The notes under the pieces: generated by a model
Told to the model about the DNA's origin: nothing
Database searches by the model: none
The model's input: only the letters and a program-made list of their open reading frames with translations
In this document: piece after piece, positions 21,146 through 32,389 of the stretch
Layout: every line of letters starts with the position of its first letter
Numbering within the stretch: position 1 is the stretch's first letter
Position numbers and translations under genes: made by a program
NCBI RefSeq assembly: GCF_002099425.1
Contig: NW_018343979.1
Span: 3,397,501 to 3,461,500 of the forward strand
DNA: 64,000 bases
Reading direction: 5' to 3'
Origin: Phascolarctos cinereus
Lineage: Eukaryota; Chordata; Mammalia; Diprotodontia; Phascolarctidae

Positions 21146-21534
21146 ATGACTCATTTACAAGCTGGACTATCTCCAGAGACACTGGAAAAAGCCCGACTGG
21201 AGCTGAATGAGAACCCAGACACCTTGCACCAGGACATTCAGGAGGTGCGGGATATGGTCATCACCAGGCCAGATATTGGTTTCCTTCGCACGGATGATGC
21301 CTTCATCTTACGCTTCCTGCGGGCCAGGAAGTTTCATCACTTTGAGGCTTTCCGCCTCCTGGCCCAGTACTTTGAATACAGACAGCAGAATCTGGACATG
21401 TTTAAAAGCTTTAAGGCTACTGATCCTGGCATCAAGCAGGCTCTGAAAGATGGCTTTCCTGGAGGACTAGCCAATCTTGACCACTATGGCAGGAAGATCC
21501 TAGTCCTCTTCGCAGCCAACTGGGACCAGAGCAG
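21146..21534 (+). CDS. CLVS2: Clavesin-2, first coding exon (residues 1-130)
   Basis: Encodes the N-terminus of clavesin-2, starting '[20 protein letters not shown]'. Clavesins are neuron-enriched CRAL-TRIO (Sec14-like) proteins found on clathrin-coated vesicles and endosomes. They bind phosphatidylinositol 3,5-bisphosphate and influence late endosome/lysosome morphology. Visible here are the CRAL-TRIO N-terminal helical domain (about residues 30-90, with '[13 protein letters not shown]') and the beginning of the lipid-binding domain (from about 95, ending '[10 protein letters not shown]'). '[13 protein letters not shown]' and '[18 protein letters not shown]' fit CLVS2 rather than its paralogue CLVS1, as remembered. 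The ATG has A at -3 and is the first in-frame ATG after an in-frame TAG at 21077-21079. The exon ends at a GTAAAT donor in phase 2, splitting an Arg codon. It is intact, with no stop or frameshift. Confidence 0.97.
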
Positions 21535-21744
21535 GTAAATCTTAAATCCGGTCCTTGCTGTAGGCCAAACTTTTCAAGGGAACTGGGAGAAAGTCTCTTA
21601 CTAACCCGTTTCCTGGGGCTTAAATTGAACAGAGAACATAGGTTCCGAGATCTGATAACTTTTTTTATGTAGGCACCAGAAGCTGGGGTTAGGAAAGAAG
21701 CTTCCTGAAGTCACAGGGGGAAAAAGAGCCAACTCCTTTGCCAA

Positions 21745-21850
21745 TTCAATTTAACAAATATTTATTAAGAACCTACTATTTGCAGAGCACCCTGGCAAGA
21801 AATATGTGTATGGGGGAGGAAAGATACCACATTTAGATAAGATATGGTGT
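21745..21850 (-). repeat. L2 LINE tail, reverse orientation
   Basis: 'taacaaatatttattaagaa' and 'cctactatttgcagagcacc', followed by 'gatatggtgtctgcccctga'. Confidence 0.65.
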
Positions 21851-22795
21851 CTGCCCCTGACATGATTACTAGCGAGTCCCTATTGGTCAGTAGGATTATG
21901 GCCACGCTTGCATAACCATATTGTTGAGGGGTAGCCAAGTAGGACCACAGAGGATATCCTTATCCCTATCTTCTATTTCATAACCTCCTAAGAAAGTTCA
22001 CTATGCTCTTGAAAAATGAGAATAGAAACATACTTTTGCTTCCTTACCATCTGTTTCTAAAATGTCTTTAAGAGAGATTCTTTATATATCTTGTGTGCTT
22101 AAGCATTTTGCTTTTAAGGAAATATTCAGCCAGATGCAGGTAGTTTCATTACTTGGGGACATTTCTGCTTAGTGATGTGTAGATGAAGGGATAATATGGT
22201 GTATCACTTGAAAAAACATACCTTTTGTATGCTAAGGATGCCTTAAAAACATTGAAAATGAAACGTGATTGGTGTGCTTATTCCTCCATCTGTCACTAAT
22301 ATTAAACAACAAAACAATGTGCTTCCTGTTCAGTGATGTTGTTCAGAGAGGTGGGGGAAAAAAAGCAGAAAACATTCAGATGAATTCATGGGGAAATTTG
22401 TTAAATATTTGGGTGTTTTAAAAAAAGAGTGATGTATCACCACACTATTTAGATTTTGATGCTACCCAAAAGAATGCAAACCACTTCTTTTTTACTTTCT
22501 TATTCTGAAGTGTTTTCCCAGGTGAAAAATGTGTAAAGTTCAAAAAGACTCAGCTAATCTTCAGAGTTGAATGGGAGACTTATATGCTATACTCAGTACT
22601 GTTATTTATAATGATTTTTTTTCTGTATACAAAGATGTATTTTAATTTTTTGACAGGTGCTTTTTAGACAGCTTAAATCTATCTTTGACTTTTATGAAAT
22701 ATTTTTCACATTAAGAGTTCTTATAGATAACCTTTTTTAGTCCTGAAATTTTAGAATATAAACTTTCATTTTCGAGAACAACTGATTTTCAGCAT
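21851..22795. other. Intronic, nothing recognised
   Basis: AT-rich single-copy-looking sequence without repeat landmarks. Confidence 0.45.

Positions 22796-22836
<41 letters not shown>
22796..22836. repeat. (TG)n microsatellite
   Basis: About 20 uninterrupted TG units. The following 640 bp (22837-23474) hold nothing recognised. Confidence 0.97.
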
Positions 22837-22838
<2 letters not shown>

Positions 22839-23474
22839 AATCTGTATTATTAAGATGTGGTAGTTTGTACCTGTTATGTCAAAGTAAACTCTGATTGTTT
22901 TTCTTAGATAAACATGGTGACAAACTCATACCTGAAGAGAGTCAAGAATCATTGGGTAGTTGGTGAGGTGGATTGTGAAGCATGTCTGGGAAAGTGATTT
23001 AGGATGAAAAAGTTCTGCTCAAATACGAGGCACATATATGTGAAGGTTTGGGGTTAAGATGACAGTCTTCAAATGGCATTAGTTACTTTTCTATCTCTTT
23101 TCTTTTTAATGAGGAAAGAAAGCTTAAGGTGATCTATTGGATGCCCTATTTTGAATTCTATTTCTTTCAAAAGTACCATAGCTACTATACTTGAAGAAGC
23201 AAGTTGTGGGAATATGTAAGCCATTAATTGGACAAATCAAAATGTAAAGAATTTGCTTAGCAAGAAATTTAGCATTTTATGTGCCAGTTCAATGGAGAAT
23301 ATGGGTTTTATTTACCTACAAGAAATGGGAAATGGGAAAATTTTTAATTTAAACGCCATACAAGGTGAGCTGTAGGCAATATTCTAAAAAGAATTTCATT
23401 CACAGTAACACAAATACGTAAGAAACTTACTTTCTATTAATTCTATGTGTGACCTAATGTTCTTCCACTGATTT

Positions 23475-23700
23475 ATAGATTAATCTGAGATGGCATTACG
23501 GTTTAGTACAAAGAGCAAGGGATGTAGAATCAGTATAGCTGAGTTGTAGTTTTACCTGTGCTGTTAATTAACTCTGTGACCATGGGTAGGTCCCTATAAC
23601 TTCTCAGGGCTTAGTTTGTTCATTAGTAAAAGGATATTGTATTTAATTCTCTTTTAAGAGCTTTCCAAACTTTGGATTTTTATGAACATAATTTCAGTTT
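23475..23700 (+). repeat. SINE-C
   Basis: 'gagatggcattacggtttag' head, 'aactctgtgaccatgggtag', 'ttagtttgttcattagtaaa' and a tail 'ttaagagctttccaaac'. Confidence 0.7.
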
Positions 23701-23937
23701 TACATGAGAAGGTAGCAACTCTGAAATGCTTCAAAAAACTTATATTCTGTTAATTTTCTTTCACTGTATAAATAAAAAGGGCACAAGTTGTAATTGTCAA
23801 AATAGAGATTTTTTTTGGTGATAGAAAGTGATTTGTTGATTAACATGAAAATTGGTTTCATCTAATTAACCCAATGTATTAATACTTTTTCATTTGAGTG
23901 AAAGTAGAAAGATTACAACATATAATTATATAAATTA

Positions 23938-24000
23938 TAGAATTCATTCAATAGAGCTTTTTTTGAGAGCTGATTATATGCAAGGCCCTTTGGAAGTTTA
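23938..24000 (-). repeat. L2 LINE tail fragment, reverse orientation
   Basis: 'tagaattcattcaatagagc' and 'gattatatgcaaggcccttt'. Confidence 0.5.
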
Positions 24001-24099
24001 GAATTGGAAGAAACCTGAATTCTAAATAAGAAAAACAACTTTGGGACAAGCAAGAAAGTCTGGAATATTAAGGTCAGTTGGTGTGCTATATTAGATATT

Positions 24100-24395
24100 A
24101 GATCATAGATTTCGAGTTGGATGAGACTTCAGATGTCATCATTTTACAGATAAAGAATTTGAGGCCCAAAGAGATCGTAGAATCATAAATCATACATAGA
24201 CATAGAGCTGGAAGGGATCTCAAAGTTTTTTTAGTCCCATTCCATTTTATAGCTGAGGAAACTGGAGTGTGAAACGGGGAAGTGAAGTAAGTTTCCCATA
24301 TCATACAAGTAGTAAGTCACTTGGTGGAGCTACAGTTTAAACTTACATCCTCTGACTCTATGTCCTGCTCATCCTACTATACCATGCTGCCTTAG
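24100..24395 (-). repeat. Two overlapping SINE-C copies, reverse orientation
   Basis: One start, 'gatcatagatttcgagttgg', is cut short at about 24175. A second, 'catagagctggaagggatct', begins at about 24200 and runs to 'ctactataccatgctgcct'. This suggests an insertion of one SINE into another. Confidence 0.7.
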
Positions 24396-24517
24396 TTATG
24401 TCTATAAGATGGAAGTGATTTAATCCGAACTACAGTTTTACTCAAATTTTTTCTCTCACTTCCCTCTAGTCCACATGTAAATCTGCTGGGGAGAGGTGAC
24501 ATTGATCAGTAGGTATT

Positions 24518-25152
24518 TGGTGTTCAGTTGTGTAGCAGTGTCTGACTCTTCGTGACCCTATGGACCATAGCACACCAGACCCTTCTGTCCACTACTATCT
24601 CTCTAAGTCTGTGCAGTTTCATTTCATTGTTTCCATGGCACTGTCTATATATTTCATCCTCTGACATCCCCTTTTCCTTTTGCCTTCAATCTTTCCCAAC
24701 ATCAGGGTCTATCCCATCTTCTCATTATGTGACCAAAGTGTTTAGCTTCAGCTTAATTGAAGGCATTGCTTCCATAGTGTTCAGCTTTCCTTATAGTTCA
24801 ACTCTCATAGCCATACATTGCTACTAGAAAAACCATAACTTTGACTATATGGACCTTTGTTGGGAAGGTGATGTCTCTGCTTTTTAGTATGCTATCCATT
24901 TTTGATATAGTTTTTCTTCCAACGATCAAATACCTTTTAATTTCATGGCTGCAGTTGTCTTCTGCAGTGATCTTTGAGACCAAGAATATAAATCTTCTCC
25001 CTCTGTTTGCCAAGAAGTGATGGGACCGGTTGCTAAGATCTAGTTCTTTTGATGTTGAGCTTCAAGCCAGCTTTGACACTCACCTCTTTCACCCTCATCA
25101 AGAGGCTTCTTAATTCCTCTTCACTTTCTGCCATCAGAGTATAGGCAAATAG
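24518..25152 (-). mobile_element. RTE-clade LINE (BovB-like), 3' part, reverse orientation
   Basis: Reverse-strand translation of 24798-25013 contains 'ITAEDNCSHEIKRYLIVGRK', then 'MDSILKSRDITFPTKVHIVK' and 'VMVFLVAMYGYES'. This is near-identical in pattern to the BovB/RTE reverse-transcriptase C-terminal region (typically 'CSHEIKRRLLLGRK' and 'DSILKSRDITLPTKV'). The DNA also follows BovB: 'atctttcccaacatcagggt', 'ggacctttgttgggaaggtg', 'gtctctgctttttagtatgc', 'gccaagaagtgatgggacc'. It is 5' truncated, carries stops outside the quoted frame, and is inactive. Confidence 0.92.
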
Positions 25153-25154
25153 TT

Positions 25155-25560
25155 TATTTAGGGGTCTGAATGTATAGCAAAACTAATTCACTTAAATACT
25201 TGTACCCTAGACACGTTTTTTCTGGTCTAGGAATTGTGAAGAACACCTTCCCTTCAGTTCATCTCATTCTCATCACCAGGCCCACCTCATTGCCTCTAAC
25301 CTTCAGCTTTTTCCCCAGCCTGTTGCACCTGACCTTTTATACATTTACCATAGCCTTCAGCCCTTTAAAGTTTCAGTGTTTCCATTGGATGCCCAATATT
25401 TCTAATTCTGCTTACCACCTTCTTCCTCTTTCCCTACCTCCCCTCCAAAAACTCTTTACTTTCCTATTATTGTTTCAACTCACCAGAAAAATTCTCTACC
25501 CTGCTCTTCTCTCCCCTTATTCAGTTCTTTGCCTGTCTCATGTCTTTGTCTAAGTCTCAT
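25155..25560 (+). repeat. Pyrimidine-rich sequence, possible L2 fragment
   Basis: Composition (C/T-rich, 'cttcctctttccctacctcc') resembles the L2 3' half, but no specific L2 landmark could be pinned down. Confidence 0.25.
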
Positions 25561-25884
25561 GTAACTGGTCAAACCTTCTACCCAAGTAAAACTTGACCAT
25601 GAATCTCTTACCTTGACCAAGGATAAAGCCAGCATCCTGGTTGGACATTAGGAGCTCTCCTTATGGTAGCTTTCATGGATTTCTTTAAGTTATAAGGAAG
25701 CTGGGTGATTGGTAGATGTAGATGAGAATCAAGAAGCAGAGTGGAATAAAGGATTCTTCTACTCCCCTGCCTACCCCAGTCCCTGTAATGTATTGCTTGC
25801 ATCCTTTGTTATGTTTTCTAAGAGGTTTGTCAAACCAGACTCATTGAAGAATTGATCTGCTTAACAGGTCAGGAACAGTGTCAT

Positions 25885-25960
25885 ATGTTTCTTTTGTATC
25901 CTCCACAGCTCCTAACACAGTGCTAGCATTTTGCTCAATAAGAACTGGCTGAATTCAGCT
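25885..25960 (+). repeat. L2 LINE tail fragment
   Basis: 'cttttgtatcctccacagct', 'cctaacacagtgctagcatt', 'gctcaataagaactggctga'. The neighbouring stretches 25561-25884 and 25961-26537 hold nothing recognised. Confidence 0.65.
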
Positions 25961-26537
25961 GGTTTACATATGAGTAGGAAGTTAGCTGACACCCATTTTC
26001 TTGAATTTTAGATTTGGAGAATTAGCTGGTGTAGCTGCACAGGAGACTGTTGGACAAAAGTAAATATGGGGGAGGGGACACCAACCATCCATAAATGAAA
26101 TAGGATTTGTTTCTGCAGTAGAATGATGCAAAGCCAAATCCAGTTATTGTGAAACACTGGCGTGCTTCCAGAGGCACTGGAGGACACTTTTGATAGGTTT
26201 TTTCCCACAACAATACCAAGGTAAAAGTACAATATTCACACTATCCCCCTTTTCCTCCCCATAACTGGAATGCTCAAAGGCATTCTTGTCAAAATGCCTT
26301 TCTGTGTGGTCTCTGAGGGTGTTTTTTCTTTTCCAAAAGGAACAGGCACATGTGATTTATTACATTTATTGAGCAGACTGTAACTTGGAAAAGATCAATA
26401 ACATTTTTGCTTTTTTTATTTGAGATTGACTAACATAATTTTTAAAAACAGGAAGAAAACTGAAGAATGAAAAACAAGTTATCTGACTTCATATCATTCT
26501 TTCATTGTCAAATTATATGTACACCATACAGTTAAAT

Positions 26538-26640
26538 ATATACATGCATATACATATATAAATATGTATGTGTATATATGTGTAGATATACATATATACA
26601 TGTATATGTGTGTGTATATACATATATATATGTATATCTA
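26538..26640. repeat. TA/TG-rich low-complexity sequence
   Basis: Alternating (ta)n, (tg)n and 'acatatata' units. Confidence 0.85.
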
Positions 26641-26679
26641 GAGAAAGAGAAATTTGCTTCATAAACTCTGAACAACTCT

Positions 26680-26927
26680 GTTGTTGTTGCTATTCAGCTG
26701 TTTTACTTGTGTCTGACTCTTCATGACCCCATTTGGAATTTGCTTGGCAAGGAAACTGGAATGATTTGCCATTTCCTTCTCCAGTTCATTTTATAGACGA
26801 GGAACTGAGGCAAACAGGGTTAAGTGACTTACTTAGAGTCACACAGCTAAGTAAGAATCTGAGGCTAGATTTGAACTGATGAGTCTTCCTGACTCCAGGC
26901 CTGATACTCTATACACTGTGCTGTGTA
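26680..26927 (-). repeat. SINE-A, reverse orientation
   Basis: 'acttgtgtctgactcttcat' tail, 'atttgccatttccttctcca', 'gcaaacagggttaagtgact', 'ctccaggcctgatactctat'. Confidence 0.85.
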
Positions 26928-27122
26928 TTCTTTGTGACCCCCTATGGACCTTAGCCCACCAACACCCTCCATGGGGTTTTCTTGGCAAAGGTACTAGAAT
27001 GCTTTGCAATTTCCATCTTCAGTGGATTGAGGCAAACAGAGGTCAAGTGATTTGCTGAGGGTCATAAAGGTAATAAGTGTCTAAGGATTTGAACTCAGTT
27101 CTTCCTGACTCCAGGCCTAACA
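26928..27122 (-). repeat. Second SINE-A, reverse orientation, in tandem with the previous one
   Basis: 'attctttgtgaccccctatg', 'ggggttttcttggcaaaggt', 'atttgaactcagttcttcct'. It lacks its extreme ends. Confidence 0.75.
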
Positions 27123-27280
27123 CTCAGCATCAGACCGTGTAAATCTTTCCAGTTTTTTCTGAATTCTGCCTGCTCATCATTTCTTATAGCCCAATAGTAT
27201 TCCATTACATTCATATACCACAATTTGTTCAGCCATTCCCAAATTGATGGGTATCCTCTCAATTTCCAAATCTTTTATAG
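27123..27280 (-). mobile_element. L1 LINE fragment, ORF2 end, reverse orientation
   Basis: 'cttatagcccaatagtattc', 'cattacattcatataccaca' and 'gttcagccattcccaaattg' are the complement of the ORF2 C-terminal coding region seen in the 12.5 kb L1. From 27281 to 27723 nothing was recognised. Confidence 0.8.
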
Positions 27281-27737
27281 GCTATAATTTAATGTAATTA
27301 AAATATTTAAGATCATGATTCCCATGATGAAAGTGATAGATGACCAATCGACAATTCATGTACTTTATTGGATTCCTTGAAATGTTAAGAAAAAGCAAGT
27401 AAGGCCCCTGAACAATTAACTGGGTCCCCTTTGCCAGTGTTATAGGAGGATGAGGAGAAGAATTACATGGGAGAAATAGGCATGGAAGCATCTTCATCAC
27501 TGGAAGGAGTAACCATATTGATAAGACTACAGATCCAGTTGAATGAGTAATTCCATATATATGTACCCTAATACACACTAATTAAAAAGAAAATCCTTGA
27601 TATCCATTTATGTGTAACATCTCTTTTCCATAAAAATTAAGATAATAGTCAAAGTTCAACTGTTTGAGCTTTCTGGGCATTTGAATTTTGTTTTAGCCAG
27701 AATTTACTGAAATAGCCAACAGTCCTAATTCTTTTCT

Positions 27738-27889
27738 TTTCTTCTTTTTTTTTTGGGTGGGCTATTAGGTTAAGTGACTTGCCCATGGTCACACAGCTAG
27801 TAAGTGTTATGTGTCTGAGGCTGAATTTGAACTCAGGGCCTCCTGAATCCAGGGCCGGTGCTCTATCCACCGCACCACTTAGCTGCCTC
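27738..27889 (-). repeat. SINE-B with perfect 14 bp target-site duplication
   Basis: A T-run, 'aggttaagtgacttgcccat', 'ggtcacacagctagtaagtg' and the head 'caccgcaccacttagctgcc'. It is flanked by 'cctaattcttttct' at 27724-27737 and 27890-27903, an exact direct repeat. This is a comparatively recent insertion. Confidence 0.92.
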
Positions 27890-27903
27890 CCTAATTCTTT
27901 TCT

Positions 27904-28767
27904 ACAGGTTTACTGAGAGACATACTAAGCAAGGATTAAAAGAGAATTAGGCAGTCATCTGGACAACTAAAAGAAAAAAAATAGTTTGAAAGTCGCAGAA
28001 AAGTAAAAAAAGGTTTTTTTGAGTTTTTTTTTGGTTGCGTTTTGTTTTGTGGAGAAGGGGGACTGATTTTCCGTGTTCTATAGTGATTCAAATAATTTCT
28101 CAAATGTCCACTTTGTTATAAACAGATGAAAAGGAACTCATAATTAAAGGGCCACGAAGTTTACCCACCAAGATTTGGGGAAGAGGAGGATGATAACTAT
28201 ATATGTATGGATCTTGGGCCAGATTGAAGCATGAATTCATTGTCACCTGGGGCTCCATCCCAGTGCAGCTGCCAGACTTTTCCCAATTGGATTGCCTTTT
28301 CTGCAAATACAGTGGGGATTATTGCTTGTCAGAGCTTTGCAGTTCATTCCTAGACTTGGCCTTTAGTTCATTCCATGAAGAAGAAGAAAAAAAAATAGAT
28401 CTAATAAGTGTCCTGAGAGTTGCTCTTAGAATCCTGAAACAAATTCTTGAAAAAAATGGGAAGGTCTCTTGAAAAGGGTTGCTGCTGGATATGTTGCTAG
28501 GACCTGAAGGGGCTTTGTACAATCATCAGGTAAATCAATTGATGCTGAAAACAATAGGCACCCAGGGGAGCAATTAATAGGAAATGGGCTAGGTATTAAG
28601 CAAGGTGCTAAGGCAACATATACCTCCTCACCTAGCCTAGCAATTGATGCCTCTAAACTAGGGCAGTGGCTGACAGCTATGAACTGGGACTTTCCTCCAA
28701 CCCTCAGCTGGAGACCAGAATTCACAGGGCAGTATAGGGAAGGGGAGGTAGGAGATTCAATCAGGGA
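27904..28767. other. Intronic, nothing recognised
   Basis: Single-copy-looking sequence. Frames at 28203-28472 (plus) and 28426-28872 (minus) are open for 89-148 codons but show no domain or family resemblance. Confidence 0.45.
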
Positions 28768-29560
28768 TACATCAATCAGTCCATAAGAATTTATCAAACT
28801 TCTGCTTGATGGAGGGGAGGGGCAGGTAGGTGGGTCAGTGGCTAAAACACTCTTCCTAAGTTCAAATCCCACCTCAGATACTTGCTAGCTTTATTCTCAG
28901 ATACTAGCTGTATGACCCTGGCCAAGTCACTTAACCCTGTTTTTACCCCTGTTTTCCTCAGTTCGTCAACTACAAAATGAGTTGGAGAAGGAAATGGCAA
29001 ACTACTCCAGTATCTTTGCCAAGAAAACCCTAAAACAGGGCCACAGAGAGTCAGCCACGACTGAAATGACTGAACAATACCAACAAAAATGTGCCAGGCA
29101 CTGTGCTAAGCACCAGGGATACAAAGTCCTTTCTCTCAAGGAGCTTACAATCTAATGGGGGAAACAGTATACAAACAACTATGTACAAAGAGATATATAC
29201 AGAATACATTTGGATGGAAGGGAGACATGGAAGAATTGGAAATAGCTTCCTACAGAATATGGGACTTTAGCTGAGATTTGAAGGAAGCCAGGGAGGCTAG
29301 GAGGTAGAGAAGAGGAGGGAGAGTATTCTAGGCTTAGGGGACAGACAGCAAAAATGCTCAGAGAGGAGATGGAGTGTGCTGTGTGAGTAACAACAAGGAG
29401 TCCAATGGCACTGGATTGCAAAGAATATGGAGGCGAGCAAGGCTTAAGAAGATTGAAAAGGTAGGAGGGGGTCAGATTTTGAATGGCTTTGAAAGCAAAA
29501 GTGTAGGTGTTGCCAGGAATCCTTGGAAACAATGAGTTTAAAAAGTGTCAGAAGTGATTT
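28768..29560 (-). repeat. L2 LINE, reverse orientation, split by a SINE-A
   Basis: The reverse L2 tail begins at 28768-28810 ('agtccataagaatttatcaa') and resumes after the inserted SINE at 29088: 'gtgccaggcactgtgctaag', 'ggagcttacaatctaatggg', 'cagctcaga'-type purine tract, 'ggaaggtaggagggggtca'. About 510 bp of L2 is present in total. Confidence 0.85.
28812..29087 (+). repeat. SINE-A inserted in the L2
   Basis: Head 'ggggcaggtaggtgggtcag', 'gaccctggccaagtcactta', 'gaaggaaatggcaaactact', 'ccagtatctttgccaagaaa', RTE-like tail 'cacgactgaaatgactgaac'. Confidence 0.85.
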
Positions 29561-30041
29561 TCTCATGATCTTGTGAGAATTTGGTGCTCTTGTGGAGGCT
29601 TTGGGGTCCATCTTCACTGCATCCTTCAGGGCAGTTCAGGCATCATGGTAGCTGAGGTGTTTAATAGGGAAGAATCAGTCAGTTCTGAATGGTCTCCCAT
29701 CTCAAAGGTCATAGGCAGGCAGGAATAAATCATATATAAAACTTTCCAAGAATAGAAGAATCTGAATATTGAGGGATTGGGCAAAGATCCCAGAAAAGGG
29801 GCAGGGCAAAAAGAAATGAGTATCAAGTAGGAAGAGGGCATGTGGCTAGAACATATACATCTTGTTTGATAGAGCAGTACTAGATCCTGCCAAAACAAAG
29901 GTTTTTTTACCAGCCCTTTATAAAACAACTGATGGGATAACAATAAAAATCAAGAATGTCAACGTTCAGTGGCCCATCATTTAGTATTTGCTAGGATCAG
30001 GATGTTTCCAGGTTCACATGGAACATTCTCAGACCTAACAG
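29561..30041. other. Intronic, nothing recognised
   Basis: No repeat landmark or coding signal recognised. Confidence 0.45.
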
Positions 30042-30248
30042 AAGATCATAAGATTATCCATTTATAGCTAGAAGGGACCTTAGAGACAATCTGGTCCAAC
30101 CCCTTTATTTTACAGATGAGGAAACTAAGAACCAGGGAGGTTAAGTGATTTGCCCAAGGTCAAATGAATGTCAGGTATTACAGGTAGGACTTGAGCCCAA
30201 AGTCTTTGACTCCATAGCAAATACTTTTTCTACTGTACTGCATCCCCA
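30042..30248 (-). repeat. SINE-C, reverse orientation
   Basis: 'tatagctagaagggacctta', 'attttacagatgaggaaact', 'aagtgatttgcccaaggtca', 'tttctactgtactgcatccc'. Confidence 0.85.
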
Positions 30249-30739
30249 CAAAGGATTTGTTGGGCAAGACTGACCAAGATACAATTACCCACCAAAGAAA
30301 TACATCTTAATATTTCAAGGTATTTTAAAATATGTAGTGTGGAACTTAGTAACTAAACTTTACCTGGAAATCTAGATTAAACAATTTAGGAATGGTTTTA
30401 GTTCTTTAAGTCCCAAGGGTAGATATATTTTACGGACACTACAGTTATTTGAATTACTCTACTAGTCTCAAAGAGCCAGTGGCTCTTGATGCTAGGTCTT
30501 TATGGCACCAATCAACCAGCTGAAGAATGAAACACTCAAGTCAATTTGGTTATTCATTATAAAAATCTTGTTTCCCACCTTCTCTGTTGATAGCATTAGG
30601 CATGAACTCAGTTCCTGATCTCAAGGAATTTACAGTGTGACTTGTGAGAAAATCTGTGAAGAGCTGAATAACAGCATAAAACACTGCATATTCATCACAA
30701 GGCAATGTGATGCCAAAGGTGCCATGCAAGTGCTGTAGA

Positions 30740-30905
30740 TGAGAAATGCCAGAAGTGAAGTCACTGTGCTTGATTTAGAGTCATTTAGACAAAGAGGGAT
30801 GCTAGCAGAGCTGGCCTTAAAGCCAAGAAGACCTGGATTCAAGTCTTGCCTTTGTCACATATTGTCTGTGTCTCCTTGGGCCAATTACTTTACCTTGCAA
30901 TGCTC
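30740..30905 (+). repeat. SINE-C-like element
   Basis: 'gagctggccttaaagccaag' then 'aagacctggattcaagtctt' and 'ctccttgggccaattacttt'. The preceding 30249-30739 and following 30906-31285 are unrecognised. Confidence 0.65.
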
Positions 30906-31289
30906 TCGGCAACTCTGTAAGGATATTAATTTCAAAGTGATGATTTGTTTCATATAGAGTGTTTCCTCATCTGAGACTTCTCTGTGCCTTTCGTCTGATT
31001 CCTGTCATTACCTGGAAAAACAAAAAAGCTCAAATGCACTATTTAGGTATATTCAACTTTCCTCCTGCTGAATTCATTGAATTGTTTACATGGTCAGTGC
31101 CTAACTTAATGGGGAGAGCATAATCTTAAATATAATTAAAGCATCTTGGGTTTTATCACCATGATATACCCGCAAGAAATTCCCATCTCACTGCACCTTG
31201 ATACGTAGTCCTTAAGTGTTTCTGTGCCTGAAGAATTAATCTCTTTGTGAGCAAATATTTTCAGACTTTGTGACTTGGGGAGGAGGGGA

Positions 31290-31558
31290 GGAGAACAAGC
31301 ATTCATTAAGCATCTACTATGTGCCAGTCACACTGCTAAACACTTTACAAATATTGTTTCATTTGATCCTCATGCCAAGCCTAGGAGGTTAGGTGCTGTT
31401 ATTATTCCCTTTTTACAGTTAGGAAACTGAGACAGATAGAAGTTAGTGACTTACCAGTGTGGTCACTGAGTAATGACCTGCCCAGGGTCATACCTGGTAA
31501 ATGTTGCAAGTAGATTTGAACTCAGAGCACTCTGTCTCTAGGCTTAGCACTGTACACA
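31290..31558 (-). repeat. SINE-C or L2-tailed SINE, reverse orientation
   Basis: 'cattaagcatctactatgtg' leads directly into 'ttgtttcatttgatcctcat', 'ctttttacagttaggaaact', 'cctgcccagggtcatacctg' and 'aactcagagcactctgtctc'. Confidence 0.75.
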
Positions 31559-31559
31559 G

Positions 31560-31740
31560 GTCCTCTGGTCCTCAGACCATCAATGTGCAGTCTGTTGACA
31601 AGCCTATGCTGAGAGCCTTTTCAGCTTGCTGTAACCTTATAGGGCCTGTGCCACAGACATAGATTTTGAGAACCTAGGGTCGACCTCCATGCCATAATAA
31701 AAATCATTGCAAGAGGGCACTATTTCTGTTAGTGGAATGT
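31560..31740 (+). repeat. Unclassified interspersed repeat, copy 1
   Basis: It shares with 51490-51650, at equal spacing, 'tctgttga', then 'atgct--aagc-ctt', and 77 bp later 'gagaacctagggt'. I cannot name the family. Copy 1 continues with 'cctccatgccataataaaaa' and 'gagggcactatttctgttag'. Confidence 0.5.
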
Positions 31741-31752
31741 ATGCTTCAACAT

Positions 31753-32012
31753 AGGGCAGCTAGGTGGCACAGTAGATAGAGTGCTGAGCTGTCAGTAAGG
31801 AAGACTCATCATTATGAGTTCAAATCTGGCCTCAGACACTAGCTGCATGACCTTGGGCAAGTCACTTAACCCTGTTTGCCTCAGTTTCCTTATCTGTAAA
31901 ATGAGCTAGAGAAAGAAATAGCAAATCACTCCAGTATCTTTGCCAAGAAAACCCCAAATGCAATCATGAAGAGTTGTGTAGGACTGAAAAATTACTAAAC
32001 AATAACATATTT
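31753..32012 (+). repeat. SINE-A, full length
   Basis: 'gggcagctaggtggcacagt', 'gttcaaatctggcctcagac', 'gggcaagtcacttaaccctg', 'ccagtatctttgccaagaaa', tail 'ggactgaaaaattactaaac'. Confidence 0.92.
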
Positions 32013-32389
32013 TAATGTAATGTAAAAAAAATTCTATGTTTGAGGGAATTTCCTCAACTGAGAGTTCCCCATACCAATGAAATCACAGGTCCAGTCCCAG
32101 TCACTGACCCTTATAGAAAAACAAAACAAAACACTTCCCCTAAAGTTCTTTTCTTAAGAATTATTGTGACCTTAAGAGTTGAGGGACCTTGAATTCTCAA
32201 AGGCCATAAAGCTGAACGTGTGGTTTAGCAGGGCCTGACAATATGAAAAATTCTTTGAGCCTGGGCCAGATTGCAGATGTCTGTCATCTGAGGACTAGTC
32301 TAGGTATCTTCAAAAAGTCCCATGACCAGGTTGGCCACAGGGTGACAGATTTTTTCCACTGTAGCTGCTCTTAAAGATCATTCTTGTAT

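Noticed and set aside
28426-28872. 148-codon minus-strand frame
   Set aside because: No recognisable family, partly overlaps an L2/SINE boundary, and no promoter or splice context. Chance is the simplest explanation.
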